From NCBI GenBank assembly GCA_037074765.1, contig JBAMDO010000112.1, forward strand, positions 1-64,000: a stretch of 64,000 bases of DNA. The letters are read 5' to 3'. The first letter of the stretch is position 1. Each line of letters opens with the position of its first letter. This DNA is from Mansonella perstans. Taxonomy: Eukaryota; Nematoda; Chromadorea; Rhabditida; Onchocercidae. Below, one piece after another: positions 14,704 through 26,039 of the stretch. The notes beneath the pieces are model-generated. The model had not been told where the DNA came from, did not search any database, and worked only from the letters and a program-made list of their open reading frames with translations. A program made the position numbers and the translations under genes.

Positions 14704-14738
14704 AAGTAAATGTTGATCCCGTAGATCAACATTTACTT
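14704..14738. repeat. Perfect 15-bp inverted repeat with 5-nt loop
   Basis: The arms 14704-14718 (AAGTAAATGTTGATC) and 14724-14738 are exact reverse complements separated by CCGTA. The hairpin sits in gene-free DNA. It has no target-site duplication that I can see and no flanking gene. Confidence 0.85.
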
Positions 14739-15989
14739 ACTATCATTGCTACCCCACAACACTTCCTAATCAATTAACATTATTCCGTAAATTACGATAA
14801 TCACCAAGCATCCAGTTGATTCAGCTTTCATTTGTATTGCAGCTAATAAACATGAGGTATGATTCTAGATCTGAATAACTTTTTTTTTTTTTTTTTTTTT
14901 AATTACAATAGTATTATCTAAAAATCACAGTTTGTCTTTCGTGAATTGAACACTATCAATCCGTTAGAGATTTAGATGAATGAAACTTTTTCTGATGAAA
15001 TATCGCTTGATAAATGCCAATTTTGGGATATAATTGGCTGATAGAAAATACGGAAACTAATCATCATCTCATTCAGGAAAATGAATCACATGATAATCAT
15101 CACAATGCTTGGTTCTCAAGGTATTTGTCATTAGTTGAGCAGTTAGAAATTAGGTGAATTAAGCTTAATTTACGATGAGCAACATTTATTTGTTAAACTA
15201 GTCATGCCTTTAGTGAGAAGAAGTGCTGGATCGTATTTTCACTGTGACCCGATTGCAGTGATGTAGTCGGTAGAAAGATGGTTGCTCTAACGATCAGCAA
15301 GTACCCGGTGCTGGATTGAAGGGACGTGTCACAAGTTTTTGGGGTTGAACTGGTTCTTAGAAAACAGGGGAGAGGGAGAAAATACATCTGCGTTATATTC
15401 ATATTGGAATGCTTATTTTCGTCTTCACTTTTTTTACTCATTTAATTACTAATACTTTTTTATTTGCCAATTTTTCCCAACAGATATGAGATCGCAGCAG
15501 CAGTGAAATATATAGGAAAGTCAAAAAGTCTTCGAATAGTATATTCCTTTTACAAATTCTGCCGTTTTTACTGTTATCTTGTTTTGCTTGCTTAAGATTA
15601 GAGAAAAAACTGAAGGGAAAATCTTGTAACAGCAAAAAGCCCTCCATTCCCACATCTTCAGGGCCATCCCAAAACACGAAGATAGGAAAAGATGCAAGCT
15701 AATGTCAGCGTATTATGTATGACTAACAATCATCTGTTTAACTGCTTTGAAAAAAAACAGCTCATTTGTATCGTCGGAGTGAGTTTCCATCGAATGAAAT
15801 CATACACCAATTTAAAGAAAGCAGTGAAGTGTTAATTTCATATATTGTCGTGATAAACTTTAGTTATTAGACTTCGTTATTTTGAGGTATTGAACACAAC
15901 ACGATAAAATAGAATAGCTACGAGCGTTGATTGTTCGTTTTGTTACTTCTTTTGTTCAAAATTTTGATTTCCAGGAATATTCATTATTA

Positions 15990-16510
15990 TTACAAGGAAT
16001 CATGAGTATCCCTTGTCATGGAGCATACAGAGAGCTTGTGTGCCCTTCTGAGGTTGTGAACTATAACGACCGTAGCGTATGCTTCCAGTAGGATCTCCCT
16101 CAGTAGACAGATTTCAACAGAAAATGCAGACAAAGTGTGTCCACAGATGGATAGATTCCTTAGATTTCAGCCAGTCACCTTAAGAGGAGGCCAACTCTAA
16201 CTTCAAATCCGCACAGATGAAGCCCGCTTAGTCCTGTTAACGTTATCTGTTTAAGAGGAGTACCAAAACTCATAATCTGAGAATCTTGCTTCAGTATCCA
16301 AGCTTGTTAGACCGTGGCAGATGAACCGCAAGAGTAAAGGATGGGGCCAGTTCTGCTTGTACTACCCATCTAAAAATTTAATGTATAGGCCCGATACCTT
16401 CCAAATTTTCGCTCGCGAAGCCACATCATGACGACAGTAATTCCATTCTGATAGGTTGAAAGAGAAGTAGGCATTGACGTGTGTATCCCCGGACGGAACA
16501 TTTGGACTAA
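15990..16510. other. GC-richer island in AT-rich gene-free DNA
   Basis: Hand counts over 60-base rows from 16021 to about 16380 give roughly 42-48% G+C, against clearly lower values in the flanks. No long open frame spans it: the plus strand has only MSIPCHGAYRELV... (29 codons from 16002). I recognise neither an rRNA, tRNA, SL or snRNA nor a bacterial gene in it. It may be an old insertion, an unrecognised non-coding RNA gene or a degraded element. Confidence 0.5.
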
Positions 16511-18211
16511 GGTTTTTGATAGCAAATAATGCGGTAGTATTGATAAAACATGGAATATTATGCGTTATTCATTGTTGTCTAGTAAGATATATGCTAAATT
16601 ATGGGAAATAAAATCATATCCTTGTTTTCTTTTTTTTTTTATATTTATGTTTTTTCAGAAAATATAAGGAACATTTCGAGTGCAAACGATTGATGGGGAA
16701 TAATCTGAGAGGAGGTTAGTTTCAGTTTGCACGTCATTCCGTTGCTTTCTGAATTTTTTGAGATTCAGCTGTCTGATTTTGTAAAGTTCTTGTATTTACT
16801 TAATACTGAATCAAAGCAGTGGCTTTTTTTTTTTGCATAAAGAGATTCATGACTAAAACAAAAAAAATTGCGTAACGCAATGCGACAAGCAGTCTTTTTA
16901 CTTTAGTTTTTTAATTCTTTTCCAGCTCGGAATGATTTAGAAATAATAAGGTGCTTCGTGATAGCACTATTGAGAGGCATGCTTTTCGCTGATTATATTT
17001 ATGTATCTATAACCTCTTCATGCATGATCAAATGCCAGCTGCACCAGCTATAAATTTATTTAAGACGGTTTCACTTTTCCTGGAAACAGAAGTTTCACAA
17101 CTATTTCTAATCAAGTATTTCATTTTTTTTAAAAATTAATGAAACTATAGGCAAAATTTCTTAAGTGTTTTGAAATAGTGTCGTATTACATTTTTCATCT
17201 ATTTATTTATTAATCATGAAACATCATGACTGTTATGAAAATTCAGTATAAGGAGTTCTTCGAACTTTTCTTGATTAAATGGTTGAGGGGGCGCGATAAT
17301 TTCAATCTTTGCTATCATTTTTATTATAAGTTTTGATGGTACGAGGAAGTTGTTTGTTGTTTTTATTTTTTCTTGAGTTCAATAGAAGGTTTTCCTGCAG
17401 GATTAAAGTGTCTTGTTTATCAAATATATCAAAATTTTCGGGAATGTTACATTCATAATAGCAAAGTTGCGTTGAAATGGAAGCGAGAGTTTGTATTTGT
17501 TTCTTTTCTGTCTTGGCAAGAAAACTTGTATTCTTAAGCTTATGTTTATGCTGAAATCATTGCTAGTCACTGCTGGAAGGAATCTCATGTGATCGAATTT
17601 TGTGTCTAGTTTTTTATAGTCCAATTTACTGCAAGTTATCACAAGAAAAGTTTTGTTTTTAAAGTTAATTTTAGTGATGATAATGCTGACAATAATCACT
17701 TTTAGAAGATTTTGTTTTGTTGTAAGATAATTTTCGGTGCAAACAGCACAAATAGCAATGGATGAGACTTCGATGATCTTTGGCCATTCTTATCTAGAAC
17801 TAAGTTGCATTGCTAACCATAGTAATTGGGGTCCTTATTATGGATGTCCACTCTATGATTTCCTTTTTTTTTTTTTAAAAGTTTCCATTACATTTAAGGC
17901 TTTATTTATTTATTTTTTTTCGTCTACTCGATGTTAAAAGGCGAGAAGAAAATTACAGTTAAATAAATGTTTTTGAAATAAAGGATTTTTCCTTGTTAAA
18001 AACTAGTTTTGTTAGTTTTATGCATCTGTTACTGATAAATAGTGCTAAAAAGAAGTGCTAAATAAAGCAAATACTTACTTTTGTTCTTCAATTTATGAGA
18101 AGAAAATGTGGCAAAGTATCTTTTGTTACACAATCTCATCATTTATTGTTATCATCATTCTTATCCATTTTGTTATTGTTATCAGTGAAATTGATGAAGA
18201 GTTAGAGTAAT

Positions 18212-18238
<27 letters not shown>
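18212..18238. repeat. (AG)n microsatellite
   Basis: An uninterrupted AG/GA dinucleotide run of about 27 bases in the gene-free region upstream of the Neuralized gene. Confidence 0.95.
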
Positions 18239-18242
<4 letters not shown>

Positions 18243-18533
18243 TGTGGGCGTTTTAAAATGAAATAACAAAATGATGAGGACGTTCGACCTAGTGGACTTC
18301 TTTTTTCTCTTTTTCTATACTGTTTCAATTCATCAGAAGTATAACTAAACTCTCTGATAAAAGCTTTTTCGTGCTGCTCAAAAATACTGACTCAAAAATA
18401 CACGAACTGATCCAAAATACACGATGAAATTTTGACTGACTGGTTGAAATGAATTTCTTTTCTAACGTTCTTTCATTTGAAACGTTTTTATGCTATACTT
18501 ATGCTTCTTTTTTTACTTAAGCTTATATTTATG

Positions 18534-18560
18534 TTTTTTTTTTTTTTTTTTTTTTTTTTT
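18534..18560. repeat. 27-base T run
   Basis: A homopolymer tract in intergenic DNA. Similar A/T tracts occur at 14881-14900, 50224-50250, 57222-57244, 58168-58188, 58532-58552, 59702-59724 and 61141-61160. Runs of this length are also prone to sequencing-length error. Confidence 0.9.
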
Positions 18561-18982
18561 ATTCTTCTATTCACGTGATGTTAATTAAGTGTTGCAGTGC
18601 TACGAAATTTTTCATCCATTATATCGAACTTTAACAGCTCTGTTGTTTATCCTATGGTTCATTTGGTTTAACATGCTGTCAGTGTATGTTCTATCTAATT
18701 GATTGTAAGATTTTGTGAAAGCTGTACAACGGTTATCCTGATTTTATTTCTGCATTGATATAGACTTTTCACATCATTAACCAGTTGAATAGTTGGAATG
18801 TGGAGTTGTCATTTCGATACAAACAATCCAAAATTTGTTTCAAAAAAACCCTTTTGGGCACCATTTTTCATATGTTTGTTGGATATTTCTCAAAGATACT
18901 GATTTTGAGCCATTTGCTAACTTCTAATTCAATATAGGTTTATGATGATATTTCGAACTTTGCGGTTGTTGAAAATTTCAAA

Positions 18983-19005
18983 TTATATATATATATATAT
19001 ATATT
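18983..19005. repeat. AT dinucleotide repeat
   Basis: A simple (AT)n run of about 22 bases, intergenic. Confidence 0.85.
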
Positions 19006-20016
19006 GATAGAGACATATATTAAAGAAAAATCCTTTTTACTATTTTTCTACTTTTTTCTTTCTTCTTTTAAAATTTTTCTTTTACAGTTTGGTAATTTTG
19101 CTCTTACCTGGACTAAATAACAAGTTCATACCACTCAGTACATATTCTATCTAGATGACAAATGTCGAAAGTTATTTGTAAACATGCCCTCTATCTTGCT
19201 TCAAATCCATTCAGTTTAGCGGCCGTTTCATTTAGCAACTTTTTTTTTTTTTTTGAGATATCCAAAAAGTAAACTCATGTAGAAATAAATTATTAAAAAG
19301 AAATTTTCTGAGAGACTACATTTATCCATTACCGTTTTATGCAATATATTTCACCTATACTTTTGTCAAGATGGGTGCATCAGGAGGAAGGGGAAAAATG
19401 TTGTTTGATTAAATGATTGGATATTTTTTCTTCTCGTTCCGCGGAGTATACATTACCCTTATAATATTAATGCACAATGCAAACACCAGTTTTGATTTTG
19501 AAGCTTTTTTTCAGTGTTTAAATTTTTTGCATTTATGTGATCAGAACTGATTATAGATACTGCAGTTGTTGCTTGCATTCCTTTATCTTTCAATAAATAC
19601 TAAGGAAGAAACAGTTTGATCACATAACTACAGGAAATTTAAAGTAGAATTAAAAACAGATATAGGCATTGTTAAATAAAAATTAGTTGTTATAATTATC
19701 GGAATTACTCTCACTTTGACAAATATGACAGTACAGTGGTTATCAAACATATAAATTTAATAAACGGTCGTCAATCGATTTCCGAGAAAAAAATTTGTTA
19801 ACCACTGTTTAAAAAACAAAGCTGTTTGTGTTTCGTGGAAAGAATTAGACATAAGGCACTACTAACAAATAACAGTGAAGCAAACTTTTGTGGCAAACGG
19901 TTAGATTTGCTTTAGTTATGCCGGGACGAAGACGTAGTAGTCTATGTTTTTTTCGCGCGCGTATACTTTTATGAAGTGTCAAATCCCTCGCTAAATTTTG
20001 TTTTTTCGAAACGCAA

Positions 20017-23000
20017 ATGACTTTTGGTCGAGACGGTTCGCATAAAAACACATCCGATGGTACGGGATCCAGTTCTGGACCATCTGAAATCGTTGTATCA
20101 GAATCATTAGACGATGCGACTTCAGGTGAACCTAATGAATTTGGAGACTGTGGTACTTTGAAAAGACTCTTCAAAAAGAGTGCTGATATTCGAAATAAAT
20201 TCAAAGGTGTGTCCTGTTGTATGTATAGTTTATCAGTCAGGTCCCATGCACATTCCATTATTCTTTTTCTGCCGCAGTTTTGAGATCTTATGTTCTTGGG
20301 AATCTTGTGTAGGGTATCGGCATTGAATGGATAGCACGTTCTATTGAAGTGTTTTCATCATTCCAAATCGTATATTAATTTTTTTCACAAAATTTATTGG
20401 TTGCTAAACAGGTGTATAATTAAAATAATGGACTTGTCGTCCTAGTTTTCTAACATTGCGTTATTTTTTCGAAGGTCTTTCTGCATTTATATTAGAATGA
20501 TTTTTGCATATTAATCAATTAAGAAGCTGTTCTGCGACTTGGTTTCGGCATTATAAGAGAATTGAATAAAGTGTCCGAATTTTTTTTTCCTTGCAAATAT
20601 TTTGAGAAACATTTCTTCTTGTTCCTGCATCACATTATTTACCGTTGTAAGATGTTGGTTTATTGCTATGGACATTTTTTGAGTCCAGATGTCTAGTTGA
20701 TGCAGCCATTTTATCAAGTGGCTTTTAAACACAGGCAAGTCGTTGGAAATTAGTGAGTTTTGTGATATAATATAAAAGACCTTAAACGTAATTGAATGCG
20801 ATAAAATACGAAGCTTATTTAAGTTGTAGAAAGATGAAAAAATTAGATTTGGAATCAAGCTTTAGTATAGAGAACTAGTTCTCAGATATGCAGGTGAATA
20901 TTGTGAATTTGATCAGTACTAGTTATTCAATAAACAATGTTGCAAAGTTATTTCAATATAGCTTGTTTATCTAATTGGGACAAAAAGGTTGACTTCTGAC
21001 AGTATTTGCTTGTTCTCTCTGAGTGCGTTGTTCTGCAAGTACAGTCGTGGTGGTATTATATTTATTGCTTTAATTACGCAATATTTATTTACTTCCCAAA
21101 TAATATATTTTTTTTGGAGAAGCTTACTCGAAATTACCAAAAAAAATTATCATTAAAAGTCCAAATTGTGAGCAGCGGCTTTCGTACATCCACCATATTG
21201 CTGAGGCTAGTTTTATATTGTTGTAGGAGATATTTTCACATACGCAAAAAGAATGATATTTTTTTCTGAGGTAGTTTAGTATGAGTTTCAGCTTAATTTA
21301 TATTGTGTGCGTTCTTCAATGCAAATTTATTCCCTGCATCATGAGATGCAGCTTTTACTAAACGAATAGTGGTAGCCTTTACCTTTCAATACTTTATTCA
21401 TTGCGATAAGTTGTCACAGCATTTTACGAGGAAAATTTTCATAAAATTGAGATTAGTTGTGATGAAATTTTCGCATTTTATGGCATATTTAAATCAGGAA
21501 TTTTGCTCATCAAACTTTAATGGGGTCATTAAAATTTTCGAGTATTCGAAGAAATGAAATGTATTTGTAAAAAGTTAGATGTGTAGGATACTCCACATAT
21601 ATAGAAGTTATTGGTGCGGAAAAAAATAAATATGTTACTTTCTCATGATTGCTTTAAAACCAACTTTAGCTTTTTTGTTTTTAGAATCAGTTTCTGACGA
21701 CGGGTTACAAATTGCGAATTACGATGAGAATACGGTAGTGAATCAAGGCACATCCGAATGGCCTCTCCCACAGCTTACTTTTCATCACGTACATGGTTCT
21801 AATATACAAATTTTACGAGGAGGTCGAGTCGCGTGGCGAAGGGAATCTTTCTGTAAAGGACTTGCCTTTAGCAGTCGGTAAAAAGTTCTTCATTTGTTTA
21901 AGTAAGAATCGTAGAAAAGAATTCAAAAGTTTAAGCTATGAAGTCCTTTCATTGTATCGGCTACTGTTTGTTAAAAAGTGATATATTTGACTTGCCGGAA
22001 TAAGGAGGTAGAAGGGTGAGAATTGGTGTGGTGCATGTTTTGCTTACGAGTAACACAAGAAGATTATTTAGAAGAAACCTGGTTCTTAATTAGATGAGCT
22101 AAATCATGAAATTCTCGTACGATTTAGGGAATATGTAAACAGATTATGTTTAGATTGTTGCAAGCAGTTTAATAAGTAATTTTACCCGAATTGCTAGAGA
22201 GGAGAGATATTTTCGGGGGAATCTTGACGTCAAAAATTCCCTTTTTTAACAGATTTGACGAACTTGAATGCATCAACCAATTCTTGACAAAAAAAAGTAC
22301 GCAAACGGATAGTTGAAATTCGAATACAGAATTGACATGCAAAAAGTGCAGATCTAGATGTTATGAATGATGAAATGACTGTTGTTAGAAAAGAGCTTTT
22401 TTTGAAGATACCTTTGTTTCGTTTCCCAATTCTGCGAATGTGTCAAATAGGTTCGATGTTAAGATTTTAAACAATAAATCCTACTTCATTTATGAAGAGA
22501 CTGCATTTTCTTTTCCATTAGAGATGTCTTTTGGCCTGTGCTTGGATAGGATAGGTCTTATCTGTTGTTGCTGGTGTACTCAGCATGCCATTCGGTTTCA
22601 GTGGTGCATTAATAAACTTTTTTTTGAAATCTTCAAATCTTATTCTTCAAAAATGTTTTATGATCGTTTGAGTGTAAATGTCTCGGCTAATTTTTATTCA
22701 AGACCAGCAGTAATTGAATCAAGAATTTTTACAGACCGATACAGATAGATGAAAATGTTTGCATTCGATTTGCTGAAGTGGTTTCAAACTGGTCTGGTGT
22801 TCTACGCTTCGGTGTTACAAATGTTGATCCAGAAACTTTCCGTGGTATTGAACTACCGAAGTAAGGGTTTTCTGTACTCTGATTTGGCATTTTATAACAC
22901 TCCATTTTTCAATGTTTGCTATTGTTTATAGTAAACTATATTCAACTTTCTAGGTTTGCATGTCCAGATTTAACGAGTAAAGAAGGCTATTGGGCAAAAG

Positions 23001-26000
23001 CGTTACCTGAGCGTTACTCTGTCGCTGGATCAATTTTGCATTTTTATGTGAACGCTGAGGGCGAACTTTATTACGGAATAAATGGTGTTTTGAAAGGGCA
23101 GTTTCTGAATGGAATCAATGTGTTTTCGCCCTTATGGGTTATTGTAGATATATATGGAAATAGTTCTTCACTTGAATTCATTGGTAAATATTTTTTTTGA
23201 GAGCGATTGCTATGCAAAATCTTTACCAAACCGTTATTCTATAGTGAGTAATTATTGTCCGGTCATTGTTTAGCCGTGATTCAGTGAGCTAAGTTTTCGA
23301 AAATTAAACAGTAAATGTAGTGGTTTTCTTTCGCTTTTGAATTTTCTTAGTGCAATATACACCGGTTTATTATGAACGATGCAAATGTTTGCTGACTTTT
23401 TGCGGTATAACACGAATTCCGTTCCGATAAACTTCATTATTGTTTGGAATATATTACATGTCATTCCCTTGTTCAATTATTTTACAGACCCGAATGAAGT
23501 CAGGTTTCGATCAGCACGGTCAGCAGTCGGTAGGAATCGTGCAAGCAGTCGTCCTATCTCAGCAACATCTGTGGCACAAGCACAAATTGCAACGACAAGC
23601 ACAACGGCGCACCATCGGCACTCTAGAAATTGTTTAAATTCTCGGCCAGATTTGCCTCTTTCAAAATATCATGCAGGCAAGATTTATGTATCGCTTCAGA
23701 TAGATTATAAAAATTCCACGCTTCGTTACACTAATATTAAAATGAATTTTTCAGGTATACAGTTTACACCATTGACATTTCATACTGTTCGTGGAAAGCA
23801 TGTTGCTTTGACTCACGCTTATACTGTTGCCGAAAGACACGCCGGTGAATATGCCTGCGGTTATGTTTTCACATCCAGACCTCTTGCATTAAATGAAAAA
23901 ATCGTGATTCAGGTTGTGTTTAAAATGGAAAAGTTGTTTGGAATTTCATTTCAAGTAAATAAAGCCTTTTCGGGACACTTGTGAAAAAAATTCTAGCTTG
24001 ACAGAGGTTTTGTGCTTGTTTGCAGATTCTTTTTCGTATTTACATTTTGTTTTCAGGTGTTGGATGTAGAGTCAGCTTATACTGGTAGTATGGCATTCGG
24101 ATTGACTTGCTGTGATCCAGTTAATTTACAAGGTTCTGTACTTCCTGTCGATAGCGATGATCTTTTAGAAAGGCCGGAATATTGGGTTGGCATAAAAGAT
24201 GTAGCTGCACAACCTAAAATCAGTGATGAACTTTCATTTTGGATTACTGAGAAAGGTTTGTGAACCCTTTTTCTATTAGTCTTTTTATTTTAAAAAAGTT
24301 CTATTAAGGATATTTTGCAGAGTTCTCATTGTGGCGTTTTTAAGGTGAGGTTTATTTTGTGAAGAACAACCTCATACCTCGCATTATCATTCATGTGGAT
24401 ACGTCTGTAAGACTGTGGGCATATTTCGATGTTTACGGCACAACTCAGAAAATACGAGTGCTAGGTAACTTTTGATTTGACAAAGATGTCGGGAAACTTC
24501 ATTTTGATGTCCATCGTTGATATTCTGTTGAATTTGATAAAAGTGTATATCACTTCATTAAAGAGTTATAACTTCCAGTAACATGTTACCAGACATGTGT
24601 AAATGATTGATAATGCTTGATCATGAAGAGTAATGATCAATGACGTTATCTGCGTTATCAACAAAGTTCATGTGCGAGATTTCAGAATGGTTTTAGCATC
24701 AAATATGAAGTTTTTGTTTCTGTGTAGGAAGTGTTAAAATAACAGCACCAACTCAAATGACAGCACAGCGTTTGCCGCCAGTCCCAGCAATCACAGGAAC
24801 CTCTCGTAGTTTACTTGACTTATCCCCTGAAATACGAGCAGATGCAGGGGGACCAAGCAGTGAATTGTAAGTTTTATGGGATTTATAGATTTTATTATGC
24901 AGTATTGCATGTCATTCCGAACAAGCAGTTGTTATTGCAGTAAGAGCTGGTGCATTACTATTTTGTGATAGCTCAATTTTTCCCAGATCTGCTTTTCCAA
25001 CAACGAGCATGCACCCCACACATGATAATCGTGAGGACTTTTCTCCTGTTTTATCCAGACGAACGCAATCAGAAACTGCTGACAGTTTGAGTGGAGTGTT
25101 TTTACGTCTGCCATGTTCTTCACGTAATTTTTTAAAATCATTTCCTTCACTACGCTTTTCAAGAGTCAAATATTTTGAATATAAATATAGGTAAAGGAGG
25201 TGAATAAGTTAATATGAGTGCAAATTTATCTCTCTTCAGAACCAGAAAGGAGAGCACTTACTACAGCATCTACTACAGTTAGGCCTTCGAGACCGATATT
25301 CGTGAGTGGAGAACATTTCATCGATTTTTTGGAAAATTTAGATAATATTCATGGAGTTCATGGCAACGAACCCAATATATCTCATCAGTCGCAATTTCCA
25401 TCACCTCCGGTCCTAGCCAGGTATAAATTTGATTCGATCTAAAATTATTTTTGCGTTTACTTGATTTGGAAGTATGTGGAAGTCATGACTGGAGTTTTAT
25501 GTATATATTGAAGGGCATCTCCTGCACGGTTTCTGCCAGGAAGGCCACCTTTACAGCCTTTACCGAATCCACCACTACCTACACAAACGGCAGGCCATCA
25601 GCAGCGGTCCGGTGATGATGAGGGTGAAATTGGCGATGAATGTAGAATTTGTATGAACTCTAAAGTAAGTTTTCTTTTCTACGAAATCGTTAACGTTAAT
25701 CGTCAAAGCTTACATCAAAAGACCAAAAAAAAACCATTTCTTGAATTCACCGATTCCACCGCTGCGATGAATTCAAGGAGTAGTTTATTAGTTTTATCTG
25801 GGTTGAGTGGGTCACCTGTGATTTGTTACATTTGAAAGCTTGCTTAAAATTTATATCATTCAACGTTTATGTGCTAGAGTAATTCATAATTTATTTGATT
25901 TCAGGTAAACTGTGTAATCTACACATGTGGTCATATGTCGATGTGTTTTGAATGTGCAACAGAAACATGGCATTTGAATGGGGAATGTCCAATATGTCGC

Positions 26001-26039
26001 AAAAAGATCGAGGATGTCATCAAAATTTACAAATCATAA
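20017..26039 (+). CDS. neur: Neuralized-type E3 ubiquitin ligase (two NHR domains, RING), 12 exons
   Basis: Exons: 20017-20206, 21685-21877, 22735-22860, 22954-23183, 23488-23676, 23755-23912, 24057-24255, 24728-24866, 24987-25123, 25240-25420, 25514-25664, 25905-26039. The model is in phase throughout and gives 675 residues. A Ser-rich N-terminus precedes NHR1 (about residues 95-246; LTFHHVHG, then WSGVLRFG, then YWAKALPERY). NHR2 follows at about 311-430 (PLTFHTVRGKHV, then AFGLTCCDP, then RPEYWVGIKD). A Pro-rich linker leads to a C-terminal C3HC4 RING with Cys624, 627, 639, His641, Cys645, 648, 659 and 662. Neuralized proteins ubiquitinate Delta/Serrate ligands and drive their endocytosis in Notch signalling; that role is inferred from the family. 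Two NHRs plus RING is the full-length fly/human architecture. The intron between exons 5 and 6 appears to be GC-AG. No acceptor lies close upstream of the start codon, so 5' UTR exons may be missing. Confidence 0.93.
20511..20858 (-). other. 115-codon antisense open frame inside Neuralized intron 1, uncertain
   Basis: The frame begins MIPNLIF and ends SQNSFLID. Its middle is charged and helix-like (KWLHQLDIWTQKM, then QEQEEMFLKIFARKKKF). It is the longest uninterrupted open frame in this intron and runs opposite to the host gene. I recognise no family and see no clear splice partners, so it may be chance. It is recorded because nested antisense genes do occur in nematode introns. Confidence 0.15.
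23677..23754 (+). other. Apparent GC-AG intron in the Neuralized gene
   Basis: The donor CAG|GCAAGA at 23677 and the acceptor TTTTTCAG ending at 23754 bound a 78-base intron. Removing it joins HAG to IQFTPLTFH, the usual start of an NHR2 domain. The intron has no in-frame stop and is a multiple of three, so retention would insert 26 residues without a frameshift. The nearby GT at 23688 would give a 67-base intron and break the frame. Confidence 0.75.

Larger units (their letters stand above)
9952..20016. other. 10-kb region without a recognisable gene
   Basis: The first part is presumably the 3' UTR of the zinc-finger gene, with AATAAA near 10463. Beyond it I see AT-rich DNA, long A/T runs, a (GA)n repeat, a hairpin and one GC-richer island (each listed separately). 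Open frames up to about 98 codons (for example 13033-13275 plus, 15202-15441 and 15438-15677 minus, 17403-17699 minus) match no family I recognise, and no series of in-phase exons could be built. Decayed mobile-element sequence or non-coding RNA genes cannot be excluded. Confidence 0.55.

Noticed and set aside
15202..15677. Two 79-codon minus-strand frames overlapping by four bases, resembling a bacterial-style gene pair
   Set aside because: The translations match no family I know, there is no ribosome-site or Wolbachia-like signal, and neither has splice partners. Taken as chance frames.
23688..23754. GT donor option (GTATCG at 23688) for the Neuralized intron
   Set aside because: It gives a 67-base intron that shifts the frame and destroys NHR2, so the GC donor or intron retention is preferred.
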